Notes: a model not told the origin generated them from the letters alone. 64,000 bases of DNA from Acorus gramineus (GCA_030737835.1 CM060855.1:3776478-3840477); one strand, 5' to 3'; shown: positions 38,690 to 50,580, counted from the stretch's first letter. Program-made: numbers and translations.

Positions 38690-39480
38690 TGAGTCGTCAG
38701 AATCCGTCCGCTCCTCTCTCCTTCGACAGATATCGTTTGGTTGCCGGTGATCCTCCTCCTTGAATAGATCAGACTCGAGGGCGGTCCGGTTTGGCTTGAT
38801 TTGGACTGAACCTGATATGACCTTTCAGGCTGCCTACGTACCCTTGTAAAGAGATCAAGTCACACGTAGTTCCTCTTTTGGTGTGGAGGTCTAGTAGAAA
38901 AATCTCCTCCCCCCAATCGGAGAACTGGTTCCCTATTTATGGTACTTTGATGGGTGCCCTAGAATCAATAGTGGATCTCTCTCCCATCGGACGGATGATC
39001 AAATATATGTATATTTAGGGATTTGCATAATCAGTAATTGATTATCCCTGATAAATATACACATTTTGTTTGGGATTTTATGGAATCAATCAATGAAGTT
39101 TCCACATTTAACATTGGAAGAATCATCCATGATGGTCCATAATAAAAATATATTGTTGGGATTTGGGAGATCAACCATTGATGGTCTCAAATTAAATATA
39201 TATATTGTTGGGATTTGAAAAAATCAGTCAGGTATAACTCCAAATCTAATATATAATTTGAAATCTTTGCACTGATGATCTCAAAATCATATTTTCTATT
39301 GGGATTTGACCTCAAATCTGACTTGATATTTTCTGGTGATCGGATATAGAGAGTTAGATGTACCAGATCCACCCATAGTGAACGATCCGGGTTGTGGGTC
39401 CTCACAAATTGGGTCGTGGACCACCGATACGTGGAGCATAATTGATGAACCTCATTTTTAAGCCCTACAAAAACTCTATA
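38690..39480. repeat. Dispersed repeat, copy A
   Basis: The segment from about 39325 to 39450 (TCTGACTTGATATTTTCTGG onward, through ggatatagagagttagatgt and a gggtcgtggaccac-like motif) recurs, diverged and in the same orientation, at 42626-42756. The upstream part contains CTGCCTACGTACCCTTGTAA, which looks like LTR or TRIM sequence of plants, but I cannot name the element. Confidence 0.5.
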
Positions 39481-39894
39481 ACCAATCTCTCCTTCCCAAA
39501 CACGACCGTCGTCTCTTTGTTGTCGTCTCCTGAAGACTTTAATCTCTTTACTCTCATCTCCTAGTAGCTGTCTTTACCCAATACCAACAGGATCTCATTG
39601 AAACTTAACAAGAATTGATGAATCCAATATTAACCGGATCTCATCTACCTATACAATGATAGGCATTATTAGATGCAATCTGCCATAAATAGGCAAATCT
39701 CTATACAGAACTAGCATGCTGATGATTTGCCAATAGCATAATGTGGATCACCACCAAAAACAACTTATGAGGCCATTGTTTGAGGCGTTTGCTTTTGGAA
39801 AACCCCAATCCGTCAATTCCTCTCTCCCATCCCAATTTTGGATGAACATTGACAGCTGCCTCTTTTTTTAAAAAAAAAAAAAAAAAAAATTTAT

Positions 39895-40225
39895 AGTCTA
39901 TATATATATATATATATATATAAATTTAAATAGCTCTTTAAATAAAAAATTTTCATTAACATATAAAAAATATTTTACGAATATTATGTTTGATTAATCT
40001 GAAAACAAGGTATAACAAAACCCCTATAATATATTAAAAATATTCTCTAAATAATAATTTTACATATCTAAAATTTTTTATATTTTAAAAACATTTTGTA
40101 AAAAATTTAAACATTTTTCAGACAGAGTTAACTTAAATAAAATTAATTAATTTATTAACAGAATATTCTTCATCTCTCTCAACCGAATTCAATCAACTAA
40201 TTTATTTGCTTATACATGATTTTTT
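39895..40225. mobile_element. Fragment of the GGGAAAAAT foldback MITE family
   Basis: It shares with 20320-20700 and 52924-53458 the passages around AAATATTATGTTTGATTAA, ACCCCTATAATATATTAAAA and the matching inverted arm. The termini are gone. It begins beside a (TA)n run at 39899-39922. Confidence 0.55.
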
Positions 40226-40725
40226 TTCAACTGTGTTTGTGGACCCCAACCCCGGTTTAGGATAACAATTCCCCGACCGGAATCCAAGATTACTTCGCGG
40301 TGGGAGACGCCGACGGTCAGGATTCGCGCGCGTGTTGTTTGGAGGGTCCAGATGTCACACCTGGAAGGGCTGGTCTTTAGGGAGTGAAACGTGTAATTCG
40401 GATTGACGTAATTGCCCTTCTAATGGAATCCAACAGTACTTTTTTTTTTTTTTTCATGTACGTCCCTAGGATAAAATTTAATTAGACAGAGACCTCGTTC
40501 ATATGATGTATATATTTTTTAAAAAAAATAAAAGTGCTAAAAATAAAAGGAAATTCAGCCACTCATATTACCCTTCTCATAGACAAACAGAAGAAAAAAA
40601 AACCAAAAATAAAATAAAAATACATGTACAAAAACAAAAAGTGGAGGCAATAACATGTCATTTCATGCATTTTGTGTTAGCCATCCAATACAAAAACCAG
40701 TCAGCCCAACTGAAGATGCACTGAG

Positions 40726-41205
40726 TCATGGAGTCTGAGGCTTCTTGGGACTCCCATTATGGTGCAGAGGGTCTGGTCCAGAAGGCACCCTCCTCAAATC
40801 CCAACCGTACATGCTATTTGACCCTCCATCACGACCGTCCAAAGGTGAGCTTCTCAGGTGCTGATGATAACGCATCACACGTATTCAAATATCAAAAACA
40901 CCTAGATCCAAATAATGTCAATAGAACATTTTGTTGTTTGATATAAGAACACAAACCTTTCTGGTTTGAAGTCCACGAAAGCTGACAGGCTCAGAGCACT
41001 CAAACCCATCTCCACAACCTGCAAAATAAGAGAATGAGAGAGTGACACAGTACTCCTTAGGTGCTGTTCAAAAACAGTACACCAAGAGAGAGAGAGAGAG
41101 AGAGAGAGGTACAACTTATGTACATGTTTGAAGAAACAGACCTTCATTAGCCATGGCCACCACACACATAGCAAGAACAAAAACAGCCAGGAAACGAGCA
41201 TCCAT
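40726..41205 (-). CDS. CLAVATA3/ESR-related (CLE) peptide precursor, CLV3/CLE40-like
   Basis: Three minus-strand exons, 41142-41205, 40957-41018 and 40726-40860, with GT-AG introns of 123 and 96 bp in phases 1 and 0; 86 residues. Exon 1 gives a clean signal peptide, MDARFLAVFVLAMCVVAMA. Exon 2 gives a short variable piece with two cysteines (CGDGFECSEPVSFRGLQTRK). Exon 3 carries the CLE motif RRVPSGPDPLHH, followed by NGSPKKPQTP and TGA. The motif differs from that of Arabidopsis CLV3 (RTVPSGPDPLHH) by one residue, and CLV3 and CLE40 likewise have two introns. CLE precursors are secreted and cut to 12-13 residue, hydroxyproline-bearing ligands for CLV1-type receptor kinases, limiting stem-cell number. 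A TATA box lies about 100 bp upstream. Orthology to CLV3 rather than another CLE is not proven. Confidence 0.85.
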
Positions 41206-41305
41206 GTTAAACAAATGAAGAAGGAATTAAACCAAAAGTTTGTTTTGGATTATCTGAAAAGATGAACTACCACTACTGCTTCAAAATGGTCTCACCAAAA
41301 CCAGT

Positions 41306-41312
41306 ATTTATA
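41306..41312 (-). promoter_or_regulatory. TATA box of the CLE gene
   Basis: TATAAAT on the minus strand, 101 bp upstream of the CLE start codon, a normal distance for a plant core promoter with a short leader. Confidence 0.5.
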
Positions 41313-42469
41313 ATGTAGAAGAACATAAAAAAGAACTCATTGAGAGTTGGAAAACAACAACCACTGCAGTTAATAATCCTTCATAATTAAAACAGAGATC
41401 CTGTTATCGATCAAAAAATCTGAATCCATAATCATTGCTTCTTATTCTCTGCAGTCGAGACAAAAAAGAAAAAAAATTGAAATTTTTTTTTAAAAAAAAG
41501 AATGACTATTTTCACCGGCGGCTCACCCGAATCATTCCTTCCCGCGCGTATCTAACACTGTCGGATGACGTCACCACAAACCGACAAATATCCCTCTCTC
41601 GCCGCCGAAAATCTGTTATTTTCTACTAATTGACCGATCTACCCCTACTATCCTAGGTCGTTTTGGGAAACACGTGACGTAATGAGAGGGGTAGAGATGT
41701 CATTTCAGTTGCGCTGTTGATGGATTTTTCAGGAAATGATGACGGCGGGTTTTTGAAAGATTCGACGGGGAGGAGATTTGGACGAATTTAGTACAACCCA
41801 CCTGAAATTTTTTGAGTTTACAAAAATGCCCCTGATTTATTTCAAGTGAGAGTTTGAAGTGACAGCATTTTTTGGGGGAGGTGAATTTTTGCTGACCTGG
41901 GCAGGTACGTATTTTTTACCATATTTGGGAAGGGCAAACGTTTTTTTGGAGTTTATATTAAGTTATATTTTACAGGTGACTAAAAAGATTGTCACATTTA
42001 TTGAGATATTTTAATGATTTTAAAACAGCAGAAGTCGAGGAGTGATATTAATTACATATGCTCTAGATTTTTACCTGCTGTTAAATATTCAGTCCATTCG
42101 TGATCATTTTTTTTTTTTTTTGTGTCAGACTGATGGTATTTTTTAATAATAAGGATTCGGTTTTGAAATAAAAGTATGATAGAATGACAGACGCTGCAGT
42201 CATTTAAAATAATCCAAAATGGTTAGATATATACGTCGTCTTATAAAAAGTATGGAGCATGTGGAGTACAAAAAAATAACTAATCGGATCCGGATGGTAA
42301 GATTTGCCTACCCTGCTATCCTCATGTTCTGTTTGATCTGTCGATATGAGAATGAGTGATCTAGAAAAGATATTTTCATGTTCAAGTCAGTCGTTGAAAT
42401 TTTAGGATTTGTTGTAAAATAAAATTTCTTACAAATTTTAATAAGAAAATTGATTTTTATTTATAGAGT
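41313..42469. other. Upstream region of the CLE gene
   Basis: Non-coding. It includes a more GC-rich patch at about 41510-41780 with CG-rich words (ggatgacgtcacc, cacgtgacgtaatg) that contain ACGT-core motifs recognised by bZIP factors. Otherwise AT-rich. Confidence 0.45.
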
Positions 42470-42770
42470 TACTCTGGATACCTTATGATCGACGGTGGAT
42501 ATCTCATCGATCAAACAGATGGAGATGTCCCTCGATCTGGGAGGTTTGATTTTCCTGGTGAGATTTGGAGAATCAACATTAATAGTCCCAAATCAAACAT
42601 ATATGTTGTTCATTTGATCCCATATCTGATTTGAAATGTGCTGGCCGATCGTCGGATGTGGATAGGCTAATGGACCAAATTCACGGATTGTGGGCAATCA
42701 GGTTGCACGTGGACTCTCGTTAGTTGGGTCATGGGCCACAGACACGTGGAACATTGTCATTAAACCCAAA
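42470..42770. repeat. Dispersed repeat, copy B
   Basis: Diverged direct repeat of the 38.7-39.5 kb segment; the last 130 bp correspond most clearly (ATATCTGATTTGAAATGTGC through the tgggtcatgggccac-like motif and acacgtggaacat). Confidence 0.45.
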
Positions 42771-42929
42771 AATGGCTCCTACATAATGCATATAAACAAA
42801 TTATGTAAAACAAATCTAATAACCAAAATATATTTAATTTGATAAACATTAATTAATGTATTTTATTTTGGTACAAAAACACAAGGGGCTATAGAGTCCC
42901 AATCAAACCATGACAACCCCTACTATTAT

Positions 42930-43030
42930 TTAAGGGCGTCATTACACTTAAGTTTTTTTCTTCTAAACCTGTCTTTCAAACAATGACGGGGCGTCATTAC
43001 ACTTAAAGTATTAATATTTTCTTTCAAACT
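42930..43030. repeat. Short direct repeat
   Basis: GGCGTCATTACACTTAA occurs twice about 50 bp apart, each time followed shortly by a CTTTCAAAC-type word. Confidence 0.6.
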
Positions 43031-43631
43031 TGTCTTGGCCCTACCCAGTCCGACCCGACCCGACTCAACCTAAACGGATTGAGGTGACTTCGGTTTTTTA
43101 CATGTTTGTTGACACGGGTTTGAAATGAATAAACTATCTCGTTGTGGTATGGGACGACATGTTTCAGACAAAATTTTGTGAGCGGGTTTGAGTTTGTGAT
43201 TCACAAAACTCATCTTAACCCGTTCCGTTACCATCCCTAGTGGCACATTAATTGGGATAGAGAGCGGATTTAGTTTCATTAATTAGCAATGTCGCTAGCC
43301 ATATTTCCAATCAGAATCGTGGCAATGAAATGATCAAAATTATCCTTCCATCAATACAAACTCAAAAGATGGTATAATGCTTATATATGCACACAAACCC
43401 TACACTTCATGACGCATTTTAGAATCGTGTGCAGACTCCCCCCCTCCCCCCCCCCCCCCCCACCACAAAAAAAAAAAAAAACAAAGAAAAACAAAAAACT
43501 GAAATGTTGCATGGTTATATACTTGCATGGACTAAAGTCTAATAATATAACTGTGGACCCAACTGCACCCCTCCAAAAAAAAAAAAAAAAAGAAAAAGAG
43601 AGAGAGAGAGAGAGAGAGAGGGAAGAAGAAA

Positions 43632-44542
43632 GAGTAAAATGCATTTGGACCCCTTTTGATACAGAACAGAGCTTATTTTTTGGCATACAGTTATTCTAGC
43701 ATAAGTATAAATAAGGATAGAGTAATTTTGCGTTTAATTGTATTTTGAATTATTCTCGTTGGAAAACACGATAATAAAATTTTTATTTTGTTGTTTGGAT
43801 AAAATGCAAATAAAGTGTGTGGATAAGGATTTATAAAAGATGAAAAAATAATGATAGTTGATTTGACAGGTGATTTATAAGAAGTGATAACAGTTAATTT
43901 GATAATAGGCCCACATATTATTTGGGTGGAATAACCTGAAATAACTTTAATTCCAGGGGTTGGTTGAAATCTATATATCACTTTATATCAGTTTATTCTA
44001 ACATAGTTTATTCATGGGTATTCCCTGCATTCTAACAGCAAAAAACACATATTTTGCTTTATTCTCACTTATTTCTTGGGTTATTCTATGTCCAAATGGG
44101 TGCTTAAAGTTTTTAAAACCTGTAGAAATAAACCCTGAAGTTCAAAAACATGCAGTTACACCCCCCCCCCCCCACTATTAAATTTTCTGTTAAGATAGAA
44201 CAAAAATACTTCAATATTACTATTTTATCATTTAATTAATTTTCTAAATATTAAAAAAAATTCAATGAATTAACTTTAAATGTGTTTTGTGATTATTTTA
44301 TAAAAATATTCAACTTTTCAAATACATATGAATGTGTTTTTTTTTTTGTAATAATTAACTCGTGCAATAGTTAATTAAAATATGAAAACATTATAATGAT
44401 TTAATTAAAAAAGTAAAATCGTATTTTTGTCATATCTTTAATGAAAAATATAACAGCATAGAGTGTAAGTGCATGGTTTAGCATTTTAGGGGGTGTTTTT
44501 GTAGGTTTCAAAAATTTTATGGGATCTAAACGCAATTTACCC
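43632..44542. mobile_element. GGGTAAAATG-family MITE split by a second MITE
   Basis: Left end GAGTAAAATGCATTTGGACC; the right end reversed is GGGTAAATTGCGTTTAGATC, the same family as the intact copy at 47757-48207. Compared with that copy, the left arm breaks after GGACCCC and resumes at AAAGTTTTTAAAACC (44106), so the DNA between is a later insertion. Confidence 0.7.
43657..44105. mobile_element. MITE nested in the older MITE
   Basis: Defined by comparison with the uninterrupted element at 47757-48207. The interior (CATAAGTATAAATAAGGATA, aataataaaatttttatttt, a gggcccacatatt-like centre) matches those at 52312-52645 and 55240-55657, making a three-copy family. The last letters CTT on both sides may be a target duplication. 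Confidence 0.6.
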
Positions 44543-45314
44543 AAATAAAAATATGAAAATGATAGGTTACATGGGCTAAAGCCTAATAATAAAGTGTGGG
44601 CCCAATTGCAAACCAAGAAACGAAAAAGAGCATTGATACACTCAGTCCATTTTACAGTCTCATATATTATGATAACATAGTATATACTGTATTATCATAA
44701 TGTATGATGTAAAAAAATTTTATTTATTTAAAACAAAGAAAATACACTTTTATATCTCAGTATATCATTTCATATAACAACATACACTTCAATGAAAGAA
44801 TGTAAGATTTTTTTTAAAAAAAAAAATAGTGTAAACTGTAATTGGGGCTGCAATAAAGACTGGATGTATCATTTTCTAACAAAAAAAAAAAACTATGGGC
44901 CCAACAAAAAGAAAACCCCTAATATCCCCAATGGGCAACATGTCCCCCCTCCCCCACACATCAATTAGGAAAAATAAAAAAATAAACGCGCGTTGTGGCG
45001 TACCTATAACTCTTGAAGATCTCTTTAATATCTAACTCCAATAAAAATTTCATGTGATTTAAAATTCGGTGCACCTTTGATTTCTACTAGCCAATTTTTC
45101 TGTAATTATTTAAAAATCTCAAAAATAAATTTTTTCGGTTTCATCACTCTAGGAACACATCGGTCACCCATTCTGCATCACTTATCAAGAAAAAAAAATA
45201 CTTATCAATGACTTATGGTGGAGTTTGGCACTTGGCAATTGGTATTAGAGGTAATTGATATTAGAGGTTTCCATTCTCTGTGCTTGTTTATAATTTCCTG
45301 AGTTGGGGGTGGGG
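44543..45314. other. Intergenic stretch
   Basis: AT-rich DNA with no supported feature. Confidence 0.5.
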
Positions 45315-45790
45315 TATGATTTTTGGTATATCATATGATTTCGATGCACGAATAAATTAGGTTATTATAAAGAAATGCTACCGTAGGAGAACATTTCAAC
45401 ATCAATAGCATGTCCACAGTCCATTATTCAGTAATAATAAATAATTTAATACATTTGGATTTGAAACAAGGATTGAAATCTTACTTCGGTTAAAGAAAGG
45501 AAGTATTTTATGGATAAACAAACTTTCAATAATGAATGATAATAAATATACAAATAGATAATCTATTAGGATGTTTGTTTGATTCCCCTAGAGTCTAATT
45601 ACGTCTTGGTAATGCTTATTTTTCAATCTTTGAAAAATGATGCAAAACCATGGACATGCCTTTGACTAATTTAAATTGCTCTTATTTTATTCTCTTTTCA
45701 CTCAAAGGCACTAGTTGCAATTGTTAATTTTATTGTCTTCAGCAGAATCAACTATTCAATAAATTGGTTTTCCATGTCCCTGCACACTTA

Positions 45791-46428
45791 GGGCCTGTTT
45801 GGTTGACAAGTGGGATTGGGATTCTGTGAATCCTAGGATTCCAAATCCAGGTGGATTGGGATTGAGAATCCTATCAACCTGTTTGTTAAGGAACATGATT
45901 CAGAAAACAAGATTGGGATTCCCAATCCCAATCATGTGTTTGGTATTACCTAGATTACAATATAAAAAATATATATTTCTAAAAATACCCAATATATATA
46001 TATATATATATCATAGCAAATTAGTTATGATATCATAGCAAAATAGTTATGATAGTAATATAATATATATATTTTTTATATATATCATAGCAAATTAGTT
46101 ATGATAAATTATATGAATCTCATATCATCCAATCAATAGGTTATGAAAGCTTCTTTATTCATATATTATATAAATAAAGTAAATCAAGAGGATTTATGAA
46201 CGTGTGCATCACAATTAATGCTTGAATATATATATGTGTATATATGTATATTTTTAAATATATTTATATTCTTTATTTAAATTTATATTATATTATATAT
46301 ATATATTTATATTAAATATATTATGTTTTATATATATTATATATATATGTATGTATGTATATTTTTTAATATATTTATATTATATATTTAAATATATATA
46401 TACATATATTTATATTAAATATGTTATG

Positions 46429-46493
<65 letters not shown>

Positions 46494-46764
46494 GTGTTAA
46501 GGGAGATGAAGAGCCTATATATATATATATTATGTGTTAAGGGAGATGAAGAGCCTGGGTAAAAATGTCTTTTTTCAATCCACTTAGATTGGGATTGAGG
46601 GAATACCACCTATTGAGGGGGATTCCCAATCCCCCTAATCAAGGATTCCCAATCCCACTCTCTCAATTCCAATCCCCCTTTTAAAATTTATCCAAACAAC
46701 TTATTGACTTGGATTGGGATTCTCAATCCCAATCCAAGCACCCAATACTCCTATCCAAACAGGC
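45791..46764. mobile_element. GGGCCTGTTTGG-type MITE with internal AT expansion
   Basis: The ends are inverted (GGGCCTGTTTGGTTGACAAG; right end reversed GCCTGTTTGGATAGGAGTAT), followed by subterminal gggattgggattc repeats at both ends. The centre has long TA tracts and a tandem duplication of tatgtgttaagggagatgaa (46490-46557). The ends resemble PIF/Harbinger or hAT MITEs; no clean target duplication was seen. Confidence 0.65.
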
Positions 46765-46805
46765 AGTGTGATGGTCGGGACACCCTCTGCCTTTGGGGAG
46801 GTGCC

Positions 46806-47305
46806 TGTTGAGATTATGTCTCGATCCGGTGTATCAACATCAAATGGCCATGATGAAACCATATTAGGGTGGGCACCTAATTGGTAATTAGTTAATATTT
46901 GATCTTAATTAAGATATAAAGTGAATCTCCTAAAATCAGGGAAATAGATTTGTTTGTTACATATTTGTTTGTTATATATATTTGTTTGTTAGGATATTAC
47001 TTAGACATGAAGTTATTTATTCATATAAATACCCTCTGGGATTTCAGGATAAAAATTGGCATGGCTAGCATAGACAAAATGTAGAGATCCATATGAGAAA
47101 TATTGAGAGGGTTCAAGAGAGGGTAACTCAATGAAAGAGAGAGGCGTTTTTGTATCTCAACTATTATAGTGGATTCTCAGTTTTCTCTCCGTGGATGTAG
47201 GCCTAGGCTGAACAGCGTATTTTTGTGTTCTTCGTGTGATAGTGTTTCGTTCTTATATTTGATCTCGTGTTTTATTGTGGACTTCCGCGTATCCGTTTTC
47301 CAACA
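46806..47305 (+). mobile_element. Solo LTR with 5-bp target duplication
   Basis: A 500-bp LTR starting TGTTGAGATTATG and ending TTTTCCAACA, so the ends are TGTTG/CAACA. It is flanked by GTGCC at 46801-46805 and 47306-47310. A TATA-like ATATAAATACCC lies inside. No primer-binding site, polypurine tract or coding region follows, so it is a solo LTR left by recombination; its sequence style is Copia-like. It sits inside the SINE-like retroposon. Confidence 0.85.
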
Positions 47306-47756
47306 GTGCCATGGTCCAAACCTGACCCTGACAAGAAAAAAAAATGATGGTTTGGTCTTTGGGACCTGTTTCTGAATAGCCCTTTGGGTTAGTTATTAAA
47401 TGTCTAGTAACCCGTGTCTCTCAGTTCTGAATACAAAGTCTTTCTACTATAAAAAAAAAAATTTAGTTTTCCCTTAAATAATATTAATTGGTAACTAAGA
47501 ACATTGACATTTCCAATCCAAAAATAAAACATAAATTATTCCTCCAACATTCTTATGCATGATCAACCACCTAGCCCAATATAACAACTAACAATAAAAC
47601 CAATCTTCCTTTGAAGAAAAAACTATTACAAAACAAAACGAAAGAAAACACGTGTAAGTCTAAGACATTACGGATCAATATGGTAATCCAACGGTCCAAG
47701 TTCTCTTGATTGATATCATCTTCCACGTCCTAACTCATATTTTATATTTTTTTTTA

Positions 47757-48207
47757 GGGTAAAATGCATTTGGACCCCTTAAAGTTTTTAAAACCCGCAG
47801 AAGCACCCCATAAAGTTAAAAAACATGCATTTACACCCCCTATCGTTAGATTTTCCAATAAGATAAGACAAAAATACTTTAAAATTATTATTTTAACCCC
47901 TTAATTAATTTTGTAAATACCCAACAAATAGCCAAATTAACTTTGAATATGCACTATAAATATTAATTGCTACAATAATAAAATCTTCGAATACATTTGA
48001 ATCAATTTATTGTGAGAAATAACTCACACAACAGTTAATTAAAATGTGAAAATACGATAATGATTTAATTAAAATGGGTCAAAATCGTTTTTTTGTTCTA
48101 TTTTAACAAAAAATCTAATGGTAGGGGGTGTAAGTGCATGTTTTGAAACTTTAGGAGGTGTTTTTGCAGGTTTCAAAGACTTTAGGGGATCCAAACACAA
48201 TTTACCC
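47757..48207. mobile_element. MULE-type MITE with about 100-bp inverted repeats
   Basis: Starts GGGTAAAATGCATTTGGACC; the right end reversed starts GGGTAAATTGTGTTTGGATC. The two arms run parallel for about 100 bp, through the acaccccctatcgttagatt-type segment. Poly-T on both sides masks the target duplication. It lies just outside segmental copy 1. Confidence 0.75.
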
Positions 48208-49194
48208 TCTTTTTTTTTTTATGAAAATGGGTACTTCCCCATATTTCATAACCTAACCTCTTTCATGAAGAGAAGAGTGTTAATCAAGTACTAATCAAAG
48301 TTTAATTCCTCATACTTTTAATTTTTTAAAAGCATTACAAGAGACATTTTTTACTCTACTCTCCAAAACAATCATTTTTCACAGAGGACAAAATTGTGAT
48401 CTTGATTGATAATATTTAACTTGTTGAATGTAGAACATATCCTAAGATTCAATCTTAGCAATTTAAGAATAATGACAGAAGCAAATTGAGTCCTAATAAA
48501 ATATGAATTTTATATGGGTTCAATAATTTGCTTACGCCCATAAAAGAGAAGATCAATCAATTCATTTTATTAAGTAATTATGATACAAGATCTCTCAGCC
48601 ACTCTCCTTCACACCTCCCTCTCTCTCAAAACAATCATGTACAGTTTACCTCTTAAAATAATTAATTCCAATCTTTTAACCGTTATGATGAAGAGATTAA
48701 ATGAACATGGATGGAAAATATCAAAAACCTCTCACAACATATTCTCTTGTTAAAATTCAAGACAACATTAATAAAATATCTGGTTTTATTTTATTTTATG
48801 GACATCTTTATACTGTCAACGTATGTTTAGGCTATATGGAGATCAAGAGAAATAATGATACTGTGTCAAGGGGCAACTTTAGCTTTTACTTCAGAAATCT
48901 TTGGGAGATGATAAAATCAAGGGTGAATTGCCCAAATAACATTGGACCAACCCCTCTATTTTTTCTATGCTCCTAAATTTTTTGAAATTTTTTTTTTACC
49001 CCTGCAAAACTGTCCCTTGTTTTTTTTTTTGCCCCTCATCCCTACCACATCACATTTGTTTCCTAAACTACCCCCTCCACCTTTATTTTTCCCCCAAAAT
49101 CTGTGTAACTTCCCCCCAAAACCATCTCTCCCCAAATCACCTTCTCTACCCCCACCTAATCACCCATGGAGCACCTTATCACCACCACCACCGT

Positions 49195-50580
49195 CACCTC
49201 TCTATTGAGGGTCCGCCGGAAGCAATCGGAGAAGTGCAGAATGGTGGCAACATTGGCGGAGAGGCTGAAGTTGGGGTTCATAGGGGCAGGACGGATGGTC
49301 GGAGAGCATATGGAGGGGCCTCATCTCTCCCTCCAACATCCACACTGCTGACCCAAGCTCTGACCACCGTGACGTCTTCACCTCCTTCGACGTCACCGTC
49401 CTAGAATCTAACTCACAAGTAATCAATCGACCAATTCCTCTCTTTATGTGTTTGCCTCTATCAATAAAAAAAAAAAAAAGAGGACTTTTGCCTACATCTG
49501 TGTTAGGTTTGTGAAATAATCTAAGAGTGAATGAGGGGTTTTTTTTTTAGGATTCCCTTTTTGGGTTTTTTTTTTGGCACTTTTAAGATTTGGGTACATG
49601 TAGAAAAGATTTAAACAGTATTTTAGAAGTAATAGATTTCATAGTTATGACGGCACCATGTCGTCACCGCCTCTATTGAGGGCTTGCCGAAAGTAACTGC
49701 TATACATTATGTAATTCGTTATAAATTTTTTGTAATTAGTCAATTACATATATGTAAATTGATATTACAATACTGTAATTGGTCATTATATTTTTGTAAA
49801 GTTATATGTATATCAAATCTTAGTTTAATTCCATTGGTAGTTTTTATAATTGATTATGTAATATTATAGCTTCTTTGATTGCTAAGTTTCTTTGATTGCT
49901 AAGTACATGAATCAATAAGTATTTATATGAAAATATTATAGTTGTTGACATTTATATGCTTCCATTTTTTTCACTTTTAAGATTTGGGTATGTGTAGAAA
50001 AGACTTAGATGGTATTTTAAAAGTAATGGATTCGATGGTTATAACAATGCCTCGCCGCTGCCTCTATTGAGAGCCTGCTGGAAGTAATTGGTATACATTT
50101 TGTAATTGTTTACAAACTTTTTGTAATTGGTCATTTATATATCTGTAAATCGATATTACATTACTGTAATTGGTCATTATACTTTTATAGAGTTATATGT
50201 CAAATCTTAGTTTAATATTTTGTAATTGGTTATGTAATGTTGTAGTTTCTTTGATTGCTAAGCACATAGATCAAAAAGTATTTCTATGAAAATAATACAA
50301 TTGTTGATATTTATAAGTTCCATTTATTTTTATTTTTTTGCACTTTTAAGATTTTGGATGGTATTTTAGAGGTGAATTCAATGGTTACAACTACGCCTCG
50401 CCACTACCTATGTTGAGGGCCTGCCAGAAGCAATCAGTATATATTATGTAATTGTTTATAAAGTTTTTGTAATTTTTCATTTACATATCTATAGATTGAT
50501 ATTACATCCTGTAATTGATCATTATATTTCTATGAGGTTATTTGACAATCTTTAGTTTAATTTTATTGGTAGTGTAAACA
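49195..50580 (+). repeat. Degenerate tandem repeat within the Pack-MULE
   Basis: The passage ctctattgagggcctgccgg (variants) starts units at about 49200, 49671, 50061 and 50406, so the spacings are about 471, 390 and 345 bp. The last three units continue with taattggtcattatatttt-type sequence. The first unit holds the P5CR fragment right after this motif. Confidence 0.65.
49241..49421 (+). pseudogene. Captured first exon of pyrroline-5-carboxylate reductase
   Basis: From an ATG at 49241 the frame reads MVATLAERLKLGFIGAGRMV, containing the Rossmann-fold motif GFIGAGxM of P5CR, the last enzyme of proline synthesis. A frameshift follows; the next frame reads IHTADPSS, then HRDVFTSFDVTVLESNSQV, matching the second strand-helix region of plant P5CR. 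The sequence stops where a GTAATC donor-like site follows CAA, so capture included the exon 1 end and perhaps intron. Only about 60 of the roughly 275 family residues are present and they are frame-broken, so no enzyme is made. The assignment rests on recalled P5CR motifs. Confidence 0.8.

Larger units (their letters stand above)
45774..47462 (+). mobile_element. Retroposon (SINE-like) containing two later insertions
   Basis: It ends in a poly-A run (47451-47461) and is flanked by ttggttttcc (45764-45773) and ttagttttcc (47463-47472). Copy 2 of the segmental duplication has a single ttggttttcc at the same spot, proving the insertion. Removing the MITE at 45791-46764 and the LTR at 46806-47305 leaves roughly 215 bp with a B-box-like word (ggtccaaacctg). 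That is SINE size, but the A box is not clear. Confidence 0.6.
45315..47643. repeat. Segmental duplication, copy 1 (interrupted)
   Basis: 45315-45773 and 47473-47643 correspond, in order and orientation, to 54997-55240 and 55660-55992. Shared passages include GAGAACATTTCAACATCAAT, TTTTATTGTCTTCAGCAGAA and CCACCTAGCCCA. The 1.7 kb between the two blocks is absent from copy 2. Confidence 0.75.

Noticed and set aside
43381..43699. Overlapping frames on both strands
   Set aside because: They are made of poly-C, poly-A and GA repeats.
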